A stretch of DNA of 64,000 nt. Origin: Cololabis saira (taxonomy: Eukaryota > Chordata > Actinopteri > Beloniformes > Belonidae). The DNA lies in NCBI RefSeq assembly GCF_033807715.1, contig NC_084599.1, positions 558,001-622,000 on the forward strand, written 5' to 3'. Shown one piece after another: positions 44,627 to 55,754 of this stretch. The translations under genes and the position numbers were made by a program. The notes beneath the pieces are model-generated. The model was given only the letters and a program-made list of their open reading frames with translations. It ran no database searches and was not told the origin of the DNA. How positions within the stretch are numbered: position 1 is the first letter of the stretch; each line of letters begins with the position of its first letter.

Positions 44627-44888
44627 GAAGGTGGCTCAGCTGGTAGAGTGTTCGCCCATGAACCTGAACCCTAGTTCCGCCTGTGTCCACCAAAGTGTCC
44701 TTGGGCAAGACACTGAATCCCCTGGTTGCTCCCGGTTGTCAGGCCAGCGCCGTTGTGTGGCAGCTCCGCCGACGACCGGTGTGTGAATGTGTGCGTGTGT
44801 GGGTGAATGTTTGCAGTGTAAAGCGCTTTGGGGCTGTAGGAGTACAGCTGGAAAGCGCTATATAAGTGTAAGCCATTTACCATTTACC
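44627..44888 (+). mobile_element. tRNA-derived SINE
   Basis: The head GGTGGCTCAGCTGGTAGAGTG matches a pol III A box; the B box is decayed. The body has GTGTCCTTGGGCAAGACACT, GTGTGTGAATGTGTG, GTAAAGCGCTTTGGGG and GAAAGCGCTATATAAGTG, ending in a CCATTTACC repeat tail. The phrase order is common in fish SINEs. Confidence 0.7.
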
Positions 44889-44889
44889 A

Positions 44890-45775
44890 GAGAAAGTGCA
44901 AATCATTCATCTGCAGGCCTTCTTTCATATGTTGAATGTTTAAGTTTAAGACAGTGCAGTTAGAAAAACACTGAACAAGTTTGGCATCCAGGAAGAATCC
45001 TGGTGCATGTGAACAAACCTGCATGACTTCTGGAACAGTGCATTGCACAGATGAGTCGGATGTAAACCCCCACCTACAGTGAAGACCTCATACCGGCTGT
45101 CGACAGGTTACAGGACAGATGATGGTCTTTTTTTTCTTTTTCAGCTACTGCAGCTGAGCACATTGCATTTAGCGAGCCCGGCCTCCTCTGTGTACAAAAG
45201 TATCTTTTGTGTTATGTATGAGCCCATCTGTCCTCTAGCAAAGATATGGCATAAGTGAGTTATGCAACAAAAAAATAATCTGAAGAACACCAGCAACTCT
45301 ACAACTGGCTGGCTAGTCACAGTTTCCAGACTTTAACCTGACTTAAATGTGGTGACAGTTCATGAAGGCAACTGTGCAACACATGCCCCCAAACCTCGAA
45401 GAACTGAAACAATATCATAAAGCAAGGGAGCCAAAAACACCCACAATGATGTGATGCTGACACTCATTCAACCATTTAAGGACTATCAGTACATCTAAAA
45501 GTGGTCACACTGAATTTCAGGTCATATTTAGTATTCCACGAACAAAATGCTAATAATGACTCAGTGTAAAATTATAGCCATCTTTGGCTTTATACTTAAC
45601 TTTGAGACGAGAGCCCTGATATGTGAGACTTTAAAATTGAGAAAGGGTGTCCTCTCTCTTTCATATGACTGTTCCTGTCAATGACAGCTGCTCGAAGCAT
45701 ACAACGGAAAATAAAACATCACAAGGCTGGTGAACACACATCCAAACAGTCGCTCAGCGGCAACAGATCAATAAT
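44890..45775. other. No recognisable gene
   Basis: Unique-looking sequence. Only short open frames. Confidence 0.5.
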
Positions 45776-45884
45776 CTGGGCGGGGGGGTGGGGAGGGTGA
45801 GGGGGGTGTCAAGGGAAAGGGGCAATCATTGATTGAATGTGTGACTCCTTTGGAACACATGAGTGCAAAACAGTGTCAAATGCT

Positions 45885-45885
<1 letters not shown>

Positions 45886-45971
<86 letters not shown>
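45886..45971. repeat. (GT)n microsatellite
   Basis: About 42 GT copies, preceded by a G-rich stretch at 45780-45812 with several runs of three or more G. Second long GT tract of the window. Confidence 0.98.
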
Positions 45972-45975
<4 letters not shown>

Positions 45976-46439
45976 TTATCTGACCAACAATGGAAAAAAG
46001 CAGTGCCGTTTCTCAGTCACTGATGAGATCCTTGGACTTATTAGGAGGTAAATGGAAACAGACAGACTGTACACTTGTACAATGGGCAACATAATAGGAA
46101 CAAAAGATGATGACTGAGTTGAAGAATTAGTCAAAGATAGAGTTCTCAGAACAAGGAAGTGAGGAAGCAGAAGGTAGCAGTAAAGCAGAGAACTGCAGGG
46201 ATGCAAAGATGTTTTTTCCATGTTACTCGTTAAAAATCACCTCAAGTAACTTAAATAATATGAGCTATTCCCACATCCATCAAGTTACCACAACAAAATA
46301 GAAGAGGCTGAAGGATCCTATGCACTCACAAAAATACAGAGATTGTGTTTAATGTTTAGTGTTCCGTGTCTTGTAGAAGGCAAGGACATATCCTTAAATG
46401 CAAAAATATACATTTATCTTTGCCAGCTTCATGTTGAAG

Positions 46440-46605
46440 ATTTTTTTTTCTCTTAGTGGCTCTAGTGGTATTAATTTGAAAGTACCTTTAAAGGAGAGGA
46501 GGGGACACATAAAAGAGTCCTATGCTGGGAGTTGAACCTGCCTTGAGCGTGATACCCTCTGTATACAGTGCACCTGCTCAACCAAGTGTGCCACTTGTAC
46601 AAGTT
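46440..46605 (-). mobile_element. tRNA-derived SINE relic
   Basis: On the minus strand it reads TGGCACACTTGGTTGAGCAG (A-box-like) and, 45 bases on, GGTTCAACTCCCAGC (B box with one mismatch). A tail with ACCACTAGAGCCACTAAG and an A run follows. The tail phrase CCACTAGAGCC is shared with the SINE at 60980-61177, so both belong to one family. Confidence 0.6.
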
Positions 46606-46635
46606 TTTAGCTCGAGTTTTTCCTAGCTGTCATTT

Positions 46636-47760
46636 GGTAAGGCAAGGCAAGTTTATTTATATAGCACAATTCAGCACAAGGTAATACAAAGTGCTTTACA
46701 TCAACATTAAAAGCGGCAAGACACAATTATACAGTAAATAACAAATAACATTAAATAAAATTATGAATAAAATGATAAGAAAAGAAGTAAAATAATAAAA
46801 AGCACAAGTTGTTAAAAATAAGGGCAGTAGAGTCCAGCAGGTAAGTATTTAAAGGATCTACAGTTGGATTAGACCTCAGGTCTACAGGAAGTTAGTTCCA
46901 CCGGTGAGGAGCAGAATAACTGAACGCTGCTGAACCTTGCTTGGTTCTGGTTCTGGAACCACAACAAACCAGATCCAGATGAAGCTCAGGGGTCTGGGAG
47001 CTTCATAGGAACTAACAGATCCAGATGAACCTCAGGGGTCTGGGAGCTTCATAGGAACTAACAGATCCAGATGAAGCTCAGGGGTCTGGGAGCTTCATAG
47101 GAACTAACAGATCCAGATGAACATCAGGGGTCTGGGAGCTTCATAGGAACTAACAGATCCAGATGAACCTCAGGGGTCTGGGAGCTTCATAGGAACTAAC
47201 AGATCCAGATGAACCTCAGGGGTCTGGGAGCTTCATAGGAACTAACAGATCCAGATGAACCTCAGGGGTCTGGGAGCTTCATAGGAACTAACAGATCCAG
47301 ATGAAGCTCAGGGGTCTGGGAGCTTCATAGGAACTAACAGATCCAGCATGTATTTTGGTCCAAGACCATTCAGGTCTTTGTAGACCAGCAGTAAGATTTT
47401 AAACTATATCCTTTGACTCACTGGAAGCCAGTGTAGTAATCTCATGACCGGTGTAATGTGTTCCAGTTTCCTGGTGTAATATGGTCTAGTTTCCTGGTGT
47501 TTGTAAGGACTCAGGCGGCAGCGTTCTGGATCAGCTGCAGCTGCCTGATAGATTTCTTGTTAAGGCCTGTAAAGATGCCATTGCAATAATCCAACCTACT
47601 GAAAACAAATGCATTTGTTTTTCCATGTCTTGTTTAGACAGAATCCCCTTCATTCTAGCAATGTTTTTGAGGTGGTAATTTAGTGATAAACTTTAGATGG
47701 CTGTTGAAGTTCAGGTCTGAGTCAATATTACAAGATTTCTGGCTTGATTTGTAGCTGTCA
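46636..47760 (-). mobile_element. L2/CR1-type LINE 3' part carrying a minisatellite
   Basis: On the minus strand, 47700-47340 encodes the end of an RT. Visible phrases are LSGSCS-type and LEHITPVMRLLHWLPVSQRI and FKILLLVYKDLNG, matching the HITPVL..LHWLPV block of the LINE at 39578-39985. Downstream on that strand come the 46-bp minisatellite (47338-46971) and a 3' end with GCTATATAAATAAACTTGCC-type sequence. Stops are present, so this is a dead fragment. Confidence 0.65.
46971..47338. repeat. 46-bp minisatellite, 8 copies
   Basis: Eight head-to-tail units of AGATCCAGATGAACCTCAGG plus GGTCTGGGAGCTTCATAGG and AACTAAC, almost identical except for one or two positions (GAAGCTC, GAACATC or GAACCTC). 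The near-identity suggests recent expansion. There are no spacers between units. Confidence 0.95.
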
Positions 47761-47810
47761 ATGACATGGAGCCAAGGTGAGTGCTGATATTTTCCCTTTC
47801 ATTTTTACGG

Positions 47811-47940
47811 CCGTTGGGCCAGAGACTGAGTACACAGAACTGGTGAATGGTTTTGTGCCATTGTGTGAACAATCATCTCATCTTCAATGTGCAAAAGACA
47901 AAGGAGATGATTGTGGTGTCATGGAAAAATTCCAACAATA
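47811..47940 (+). pseudogene. Rex1-type LINE RT fragment
   Basis: The frame reads ETEYTELVNGFVPLCEQSSH then LQCAK, aligning by eye to the REYRELNHRFVDWCQRNRLQ block of the 862-2285 LINE. Only about 130 bp, degraded. Confidence 0.5.
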
Positions 47941-48258
47941 TATGCTTTATAACAAAAGGTCAAACAGCTGTGGGAGCAGGATAGGGGGAGGGGAATCTAA
48001 GCTGTGTAAATGCAGATACCAACAAAAGGGCAGAAAGCTGTGAGAAAGCAGAAAGCTGTAAGAAAGGAATGAGAAGAGGGGGTTATAAAAGATGTAGATG
48101 CATATGAAAGAGCTACATCTCTTGTGCAATGTATGCCTTCCTCTTAAGGCCCTGACACACCAAGCCGACAATCGGCCGTCGTGCAGTCGGTGAGCGTCGG
48201 TGCGCGTCTGTCGGGCTAGTTTCCCCGATGTGTCCCGCAATTGGTTTAATAGATGGAA

Positions 48259-48430
48259 TCTAACAGTTGTAGCTGTCACATTAGTTTGTCTGAATATAAA
48301 GTGAAGCTTCATGGTTTTACTAGATAGATAGATAGAACTTTATTCATCTATCTAGTAAAAAAGAAAACATGAAGCTTCACTTTATATTCAGACAAAACTA
48401 CAAACTACAGACAAAACAAAGCTACAACTG

Positions 48431-48433
<3 letters not shown>
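48259..48433. repeat. Imperfect long inverted repeat
   Basis: The left arm (AACAGTTGTAGCT, then GTCTGAATATAAAGTGAAGC and TTCATGGTTTTACTAGATAG) is mirrored by the right arm ending near 48433 (..GAAGCTTCACTTTATATTCA, GACAAAAC.., AGCTACAACTGT). The loop around 48337-48349 is TTTATTC-like. The arms are about 80 bp, with the innermost 45 bp nearly perfect. Confidence 0.85.

Positions 48434-48434
<1 letters not shown>

Positions 48435-48487
<53 letters not shown>
48435..48487. repeat. (TA)n microsatellite
   Basis: TA run directly adjoining the left end of the Tc1 element, whose target is TA. Confidence 0.95.
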
Positions 48488-48491
<4 letters not shown>

Positions 48492-48707
48492 ACAGTGGGG
48501 AGAACAAGTATTTGATAAACTGCCGATTTTGCAGGTTTTCCCACTTGAAAAGCATGTAGAAGTCTGTAATTTTTATCATAGGTACTCTTCAACTGTGAGT
48601 GATGGAATCTAAAAAAAAATCCAGAAAATCACATTGTATGATTTTTAAGTAATTAATTTGCATTTTAGTGCATGACATAAGTATTTGATACATCAGAAAA
48701 ACAGAAC

Positions 48708-51700
48708 TTAATATTTGGTACAGAAACCTTTGTTTGCAATTACAGAGATCAGACGTTTCCTGTAGTTCTTGACCAGGTTTGCACACACTGCAGCAGGGAT
48801 TTTGGCCCACTCCTCCATACAGATCGTCTCCAGATCCTTCAGGTTTCGGGGCTGTTGCTGGGCAATACGGACTTTCAGCTCCCTCCAAAGATTTTCTATT
48901 GGGTTCAGGTCTGGAGACTGGCTAGGCCACTCCAGGACCTTGAAATGCTTCTTACGGAGCCACTCCTTAAGGGCTGTATATACTTGCCGTTCAGAACGCG
49001 TACGCGCGACGCAGGATACGTGTGACGTGACGTCACGTCACGCGTATCCTGCGTATCCTGCGTATCCTGCGTACATTTGACGCGTCGACGTGCACGTTCT
49101 CAAAAAGACACTGAACGCGTACGCGACCTGCAGTTCTCGCTCTGGCCGCTAGTATCGCTGTTCCCGGTCTGATCCCAGGTGGCACGATTATGCTGCTCTC
49201 CCCTGGAGAAAGTTCCCCATGCAGGTTAACTTCCCCTCAGGGTTTCCGTTGTCCGGTAAAATATGCCGAAGTCCGGTATTTTATAATCTCTCCGGTCAAA
49301 ATGTCCGGTGAAAATACTCACTGGTGCTGCGGGACTAGAGTCCCCGGGAGTACCGCGGATGGCGAGCCCCGGCCGACCCCCGGCCGACCCCCGGCCGAGC
49401 CCCGGCCGAGCCCCGGCCGAGCCCCGGCGGAGGTACGCGCCGAGCCTCGGTGCCGGGAGCCGGGAGGAAGCGGAGCCGGGAGCCAGGAGTCAATTGACGG
49501 GACTTATTTTATTTTAAATACTCTGTTTTTCAATAAAAATACTATTGAATGACTTGCAAATTAATGAATGAATGACTTGGAATCATATTAGGAACAATAA
49601 ATCAGATGGAATGTCTATTTGTAAGGAAAGATTGTAACTATTTCAGTTTCAAGACACCATTCATAATATTGAAATCGATCACATTCAACATCATCATAGT
49701 TTTTTACCATGTTAATCTTTCTTATATATTGACATCTACTTCTCCATATGAACCTAAAATTAACTGTATTTATTGTTTCGTCATTCTTGTTGAGATGGGT
49801 AAGGAGAATGCCGGATAAATTAGTCTGGACAGACTATCCATTTTTGATAATAAGCAATAATAATAAGATAAGATAAAATAGTCCTTTATTACTCCCTCAA
49901 CGGGGAAACTCACGTAGCAGCATCACACACACATACAGGGAAGGGGGTAAAAAAGTAATATAAATAAGTAATACAAATTAATAAAGAGTAATAATAATAA
50001 TTAAAGCTGCAAGCAGCGATGAACGGGCCCTCGCACTCACGGCCACCGCCCCCATAAGCATATCAGAAATGACACCACCCACGACTTCCTATGTCAAACC
50101 ATTCAAAAGTTATAGCAGAAAAAAGGGACAACCAATCAGAAGAAGGGGCGGGGCTAATTAAGGCCAAAGAAGCTCAAGGACTCATTACAGATTCCCATGA
50201 CACCACCCACGACTCTCTATGTCAAAACATTCAAATGTTATAGAAGGAAATAGGGACAACCAATCAAAAGAAGGGGCGGGGCTAATTTTCACCAATTATG
50301 GTAAAGGACTCAATACCGAGTCCCATGACACCACCCACGACTCTTTATGTCAAACCATTCAAAAGTTATGGCAGAGAATAGTATTCTAGGGGGCGCTGTT
50401 GAGCCATCAGGCCACGCCCATTAATGCAAACCATGAAATATCAAATGTATCGCCAGGCCTGGCTTGCATGCAAAATTTGGTGACTATCAAATATGGAACA
50501 ATCAGATGAAGGGTGGGCACGCTTTTTGGCATCTAGCGTCGCCACGGTAACGCTTTTGAAAGAGAAAAGTAATGCGTGGTGTCGGAGGATGGAGACGCAC
50601 ATTTTGATGTATAACACACCGGGGTGCACGTTACGGTTCGGGCTGAATTAACTGCCGAAGGAATGGCATAAATTTCGCCAAAATGACACGATTAATTCAA
50701 AATGGCCGACATCCTGTTCGGTTTCGGGCATGACGCCAAGAGACTTTTCTTTAAGTTGCCCCATGATACAGGTGTGTACCGATTTTCGTGCATGTACGTC
50801 AAACCATATCGTGGGGCTTGAGGCACAAAGTTTTCAAGGGGGCGCTGTTGAGCCATTTTACCACACCCATTAATGCAAACCATTAAATATCAAATTTTTC
50901 GCCAGGCCTGACTTGGGTGCAAAATTTGGTGACTTTTTGGGCACGTTTAGGGGGGCAAAAAGGCCTTCCTTTTGTCAGAACATTAAGAAGAAGAAGAATT
51001 CCTACAGATACAATAGGGCCTTCGCACTGCAAGTGCTCGGGCCCTAATAATAATTAAAGCTGCAAGCAGCAATGAACGGGCCCTCGCACTCACGGCCACC
51101 GCCCCCCATAAGTATCAGAAATGACACCACCCACGACTTCCTATGTCAAACCATTGAAAAGTTATAGCAGAACAAAGGGACAACCAATCAGAAGAAGGGG
51201 CAGGGCTAATTAAGGCCAACGAAGCTTAAGGACTCATTACAGAGTCCCATGACACCACCCACGACTTCCTATGTCAAACCATTCAAAAGTTATAGCAGAA
51301 AAAAGGGACAACCAATCAGAAGAAGGGGCGGGGCTAATTTAAGCCAATGAAGGTCAAGGGCTCCATAAAGAATCCCATGACACCACCCACGACTCTCTAT
51401 GTCAAACCATTCCAAAGTTATAGCAGAAAATCGGGACAACCAATCAGAAGAAGGGGCGGGGCTAATTAAGGCCAACGAAGCTTAAGGACTCATTACAGAG
51501 TCCCATGACACCACCCACGACTTCCTATGTCAAACCATTCAAAAGTTATAGCAGAAAAAAGGGACAACCAATCAGAAGAAGGGGCGGGGCTAATTTAAGC
51601 CAATGAAGGTCAAGGGCTCCATAAAGAATCCCATGACACCACCCACGACTCTCTATGTCAAACCATTCCAAAGTTATAGCAGAAAATCGGGACAACCAAT

Positions 51701-54700
51701 CAGAAGAAGGGGCGGGGCTAATTAAGGCCAACGAAGCTTAAGGACTCATTACAGAGTCCCATGATACCACCCATGACTTCCTATGTCAAACCATTCGAAA
51801 GTTATAGCAGAAAAAAGGGACAACCAATCAGAAGAAGGGGCGGGGCTAATTAAGGCCAACGAAGCCTAAGGACTCATTACAGAGTCCCATGACACCACCC
51901 ACAACTCTCTATGTCAAACCATTCAAAAGTTATGGCAGAGAAAAGTATTCTAGGGGGCGCTGTTGAGCCATTTTGCCACGCCCATTAATGCAAACCATGA
52001 AATATCCAATTTATCGCCAGGCCTGCCTTGCATGCAAAATTTGGTGACTTTTGGGGAACTATCAAATATGGACCAATCAGATGAAGGGGGGCACGCTTTT
52101 TGGCGTCGAGTGTTGCCACGGTAACACTTTTGAATGAGAAAGTAATGCGCGTCGTCGCAAGATGGAGACGTACATTTTGATGTTAAAAAAAACACACAAA
52201 TTGCTGACAATAAACTTTGCATTGTGCTGGGATCGAACCCGCGATCTCTCACACGAAAGACGGCGACGCTACCCCTAAGCCACGAATCAGCTTGGCCGTT
52301 TTCTGACTGACTGATTAAGGAGAGACCAACATAGCAATATAATCTGAGTCCCGAAATGTTTTTTCGTAATTTTTAAGATATTTGTAAGATATAAATATTA
52401 GTAAAACCCCACTATTTGTGCTTTTGTGAATAGCATGTTCCAGTCTTTACTTCCTAGACACACACACTGCATGGAAGGGAGCGTTTGATTTATTGTTCAC
52501 GTAACATTACTTTTATTTTTTCACAACCAAACCACGCACCCTATTTATGTCATTTGCACCGGGCAAGGACAAAAAATAAATGATTCCACCAAAATTCCAG
52601 AGATTTTTGTGGTTGGCTGACACATTACCAGCATATTTCAAATATGTCAAACCCTTCAAAAGTTATAGTCAGAAAATATGGACAACCAATCAGAAGAAGG
52701 GGCGGGGCTAATTAAGGCCAACGAAGCTCAAGGACTCTTTACAGAGTCCCATGACACCACCCACGACTCTCTATGTTAAACCATTCCAAAGTTATAGCAG
52801 AAAATCGGGACAACCAATCAGAAGAAGGGGCGGGGCTAATTAAGGCCAACGAAGCTTAAGGACTCATTACAGATTCCCATGACACCACCCACGACTTCCT
52901 ATGTCAAACCATTCAAAAGTTATAGCAGAAAAAAGGGACAACCAATCAGAAGAAAGGGCGGGGCTAATTCAGGCCAATGAAGGTCAAGGACTCCATAAAG
53001 AATCTGATGACCCCACCCACGACTCCCTATGTCAAACCATTCCAAAGTTATAGCAGAAAATCGGGACAACCAATCAGAAGAAGGGGCGGGGCTAATTAAG
53101 GCCAACGAAGCTTAAGAACTCAGTACAAAGTCCCATGACACCACCCACGACTTCCTATGTCAAACCATTCAAAAGTAATGGCAGAGAAAAGTATTCTAGG
53201 GGGCGCTGTTGAGCCGTTAGGCCACGCCCATTAATGCAAACCATGAAATATCAAATTTATCGCCAAGTCTGTCTTGCATGCAAAATTTGGTGACTTTTGG
53301 AGAACTATCAAATATGGACCAATCAGATTTCAAAATGGCCGACTTCCTGTTCGGTTTCGGCCATGGCTCCAAGAGACTTTTCTTTAAGTTGTGCCATGAT
53401 ACAGGTGTATAGCGATTTTCGTGCATGTACGTCAAACCATATTGTGGGGCTTGAGGCACAAAGTTTTCCGGGGGGCGCTGTTGAGCCATTTTGCCACGCC
53501 CATTAATGCAAACCATGAAATATCACATTTATCGCCAGTCCTGGCTTGCGTGCCAAATTTCATGCCTTTTGGGGAACTATCAAATATGGACCAATCAGAT
53601 GAAGTGGGGGTGCGCTTGTTGGCGTCTAGCGTCGCCACGGTAACACTTTTGAAAGAGAAAAGTAATGCGTGTAGTCGCAGGATGGAGACGCACATTTTGA
53701 TGTATAACACATCTGGGTTCACGATACGGTTCGGGCCGTATTAATTCTCGAAAGAATGGCATATATTGCTCCAAAATTACGCGATTAATTCAGAATGTTG
53801 AAAATGGCCGACTTCCTGTTCGGTTTCGGCCGTGGCGCCAAGAGACTTTTCTTTAAGTTGCGACATGATACAGGAGTGTACCGATTTTCGTTCATGTACG
53901 TCAAAGCGTATTATGGGGCTTGAGGCGCAAAGTTTTTTCTGCCTGAACCAATCAGATGAAGGGTGGGCGCGCTTTTCGGCGTCTAGCGTCGCCACGGTAA
54001 CGCTTTTGAAAGAGAAAAGTAATGCGTGGTGTCGGAGGATGGAGACGCACATTTTGATGTATAACACACCTGGGTGCACGTTACGGTTCAAGCCGTATTA
54101 ACTGCCGAAGGAATGGCATAAATTGCACCAAAGTGACACGATTAATTCAAAATGGCTGACTTCCTGTTCGGTTTCTCGACATGACGCCCAGAGACTTTTC
54201 TTTAAGTTGGGCCATGATACAGGTGTGTACCGATTTTCGTGCATGTACGACAAACCGCATTGTGGGGCTTGAGGCACAAAGTTTTCCGGGGGGCGCTGTT
54301 GAGCCATTTTGCCACGCCCATTAATGTAAACCATTAAATATCAAATTTTTCGCCAGGCCTGACTTGCATGCAAAATTTGGTGACTTTTTGGGCACGTTTA
54401 GGGGGGCAAAAAGGCCTTCCTTTTGTCAGAACAATAAGAAGAAGAAGAAGAAGAAGAAGAATTCCTACAGATACATAAGAAGAAGAAGAATTCCTACAGA
54501 TACAATAGGGCCTTCGCACTGCAAGTGCTCGGGCCCTAATAATAATGCTGTGGTTTTCTTCAGCTTCCTTCAAGGCACCCAGAGCTTTACAGATATCATT
54601 ATTAATTCATACACATCCTCCCCGGTGGTGGTAAACTATGTTTGTAGCAAGACTGACGGAAGCGTGGCTGCCATATCCTGCCAAAAGGCCCCTCCGACCA

Positions 54701-55754
54701 CCACCAAACATTCATACACATTCAAACACATTCACACGATGTTATAATCTCCTACATCATCCAATATTGTCCTGTAAACTTGTTCGTTTTTCTAATCTGC
54801 TACCGCTGCTGCTGCTACTACTTCTGCTACTTAATATAAGTAGCTTTTCCAACTGTTGCTCTGCTTACTGCCCCCTATTGGTCACCATCGGTATGACGGG
54901 CTCTCGTCGTGTGGTACGCGAGGTACGCTTGGAGCCGAACAGACACGTACGCAGGGTACGCAGGCACCAACGTAGAGTATATTCCCGCCTTTAGTTGCCC
55001 TGGCTGTGTGTTTCGGGTTGTTGTCATGCTGGAAGACCCAGCCACGACCCATCTTCAATGCTCTTACTGAGGGAAGGAGGTTGTTGGCCAAGATCTCGCG
55101 ATACATGGCCCCATCCATCCTCCCCTCAATACGGTGCAGTCGTCCTGTCCCCTTTGCAGAAAAGCATCCCCAAAGAATGATGTTTCCACCTCCATGCTTC
55201 ACGGTTGGGATGGTGTTCTTGGGGTTGTACTCATCCTTCTTCTTCCTCCAAACACGGCGAATGGAGTTTAGACCAAAAAGCTCTATTTTAGTCTCATCAG
55301 ACCACATGACCTTCTCCCATTCCTCCTCTGGATCATCCAGATGGTCATTGGCAAACTTCAGACGGGCCTTGACATGCACTGGCTTGAGCAGGGGGACCTT
55401 GCGTGCGCTGCAGGATTTTAATCCATGACGGCGTAGTGTGTTACTAATGGTTTTCTTTGAGACTGTGGTCCCAGCTCTCTTCAGGTCATTGACCAGGTCC
55501 TGCCGTGTAGTTCTGGGCTGATCCCTCACCTTCCTCATGATCATTGATGCCCCACGAGGTGAGATTTTGCATGGAGCCCCAGACCGAGGGAGATTGACCG
55601 TCATCTTGAACTTCTTCCATTTTCTAATAATTGTGCCAACAGTTGTTGCCTTCTCACCAAGCTGCTTGCCTATTGTCCTGTAGCCCATCCCAGCCTTGTG
55701 CAGGTCTACAATTTTATCCCTGATGTCCTTACAATGCTCTCTGGTCTTGGCCAT
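48708..55754 (-). CDS. Tc1-family transposase, intact frame interrupted by a transposon
   Basis: Cut-and-paste transposase of the Tc1/mariner superfamily. The N-terminal part (55754-54994) starts at [13 protein letters not shown]. It has two helix-turn-helix regions ([20 protein letters not shown] near residue 24 and [20 protein letters not shown] near 83), the first catalytic Asp in [13 protein letters not shown], the G-rich [12 protein letters not shown] box and the second Asp in [14 protein letters not shown]. The C-terminal part (48969-48708) continues [13 protein letters not shown], then [11 protein letters not shown] with the final Glu (DD34E), ending KGFCTKY and a stop. The two parts together are 1,023 bp, 340 codons plus stop, in one frame and without internal stops. 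The gene was therefore probably intact when a Harbinger-like element landed in it. As it stands it is broken. Confidence 0.9.
49022..49041. repeat. 20-bp perfect palindrome with CRE core
   Basis: GTGACGTGACGTCACGTCAC is self-complementary and centred on TGACGTCA. It is followed by three or four tandem CGTATCCTG units to 49070. It lies close to the left end of the Harbinger-like element. Confidence 0.9.
49367..49435. repeat. GC-rich 11-bp minisatellite
   Basis: Five to six units of CCCCGGCCGAC/CCCCGGCCGAG. The Pro/Arg-rich open frame 49190-49552 across it is not supported as a gene. Confidence 0.85.
49863..49985 (-). mobile_element. Rex1-type LINE 3' tail fragment
   Basis: AAGATAAGATAAAATAGTCC, TTTATTACTCCCTCAACGGG and GGGAAGGGGGTAAAAAAGTA are the reverse complement of the Rex1 3' UTR ending at 22067. 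About 120 bp remain. Confidence 0.75.
50001..51046 (+). mobile_element. Composite repeat copy 4
   Basis: Full copy: left end TTAAAGCTGCAAGCAGCG, GGGCCCTCGCACTCACGGCC. Three 128-bp modules follow (each ACACCACCCACGACT, AAACCATTCAAAAGTTATAG, ACCAATCAGAAGAAGGGGCG), then the GGGGGCGCTGTTGAGCCA block, the ACACACC..GTGCACGTTACGG block and the right end GGGCCTTCGCACTGCAAGTG, CTCGGGCCCTAA. The right-end sequence can fold into a hairpin. It directly abuts copy 5. No coding capacity. Confidence 0.8.
51054..54538 (+). mobile_element. Composite repeat copy 5, expanded to 3.5 kb
   Basis: Same ends as copy 4, but the 128-bp module is amplified: at least seven copies between 51120 and 51940 and four more at 52640-53190, with a 256-bp higher-order period (51290 and 51546 give identical translations). 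A SINE at about 52200-52310 and unrelated AT-rich sequence to 52640 interrupt it. Later GGGGGCGCTGTTGAGCC and GGTTTCGGCC blocks are repeated three times. A (GAA)n run lies at 54437-54462. Confidence 0.8.
52190..52310 (-). mobile_element. tRNA-derived SINE inside composite repeat copy 5
   Basis: On the minus strand: CGTGGCTTAGGGGTAGCG (A box), then GCGGGTTCGATCCCAGC (perfect B box) about 40 bases later. A short body and A/T-rich end follow near 52190. It folds like a tRNA only in part. The A-B spacing and the short tail favour a SINE over a functional tRNA. Confidence 0.65.

Larger units (their letters stand above)
48970..54990. mobile_element. Harbinger-like element nested in the Tc1 transposase
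   Basis: Bounded by TTA at 48967-48969 and 54991-54993. The ends AGGGCTGTATATACTTGCCG and inverted AGGCGGGAATATACTCTACG match partially. Both ends are followed inward by CpG-rich words such as GTACGCG, GCGTAC and ACGTGT. The 6.0-kb interior holds no Harbinger gene but a series of later insertions (Rex1 tail, two composite repeats, a SINE), so the original unit was probably a MITE of several hundred bp. The 3-bp TTA target fits PIF/Harbinger. Confidence 0.7.

Noticed and set aside
46971..47338. CRISPR-like array
   Set aside because: The 46-bp units are contiguous with no unique spacers, and the genome is a vertebrate.
51290..51731. Two identical 61-codon antisense proteins in tandem
   Set aside because: They arise from the 256-bp period of composite repeat copy 5. 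Similar [16 protein letters not shown] frames occur in every copy of the repeat.
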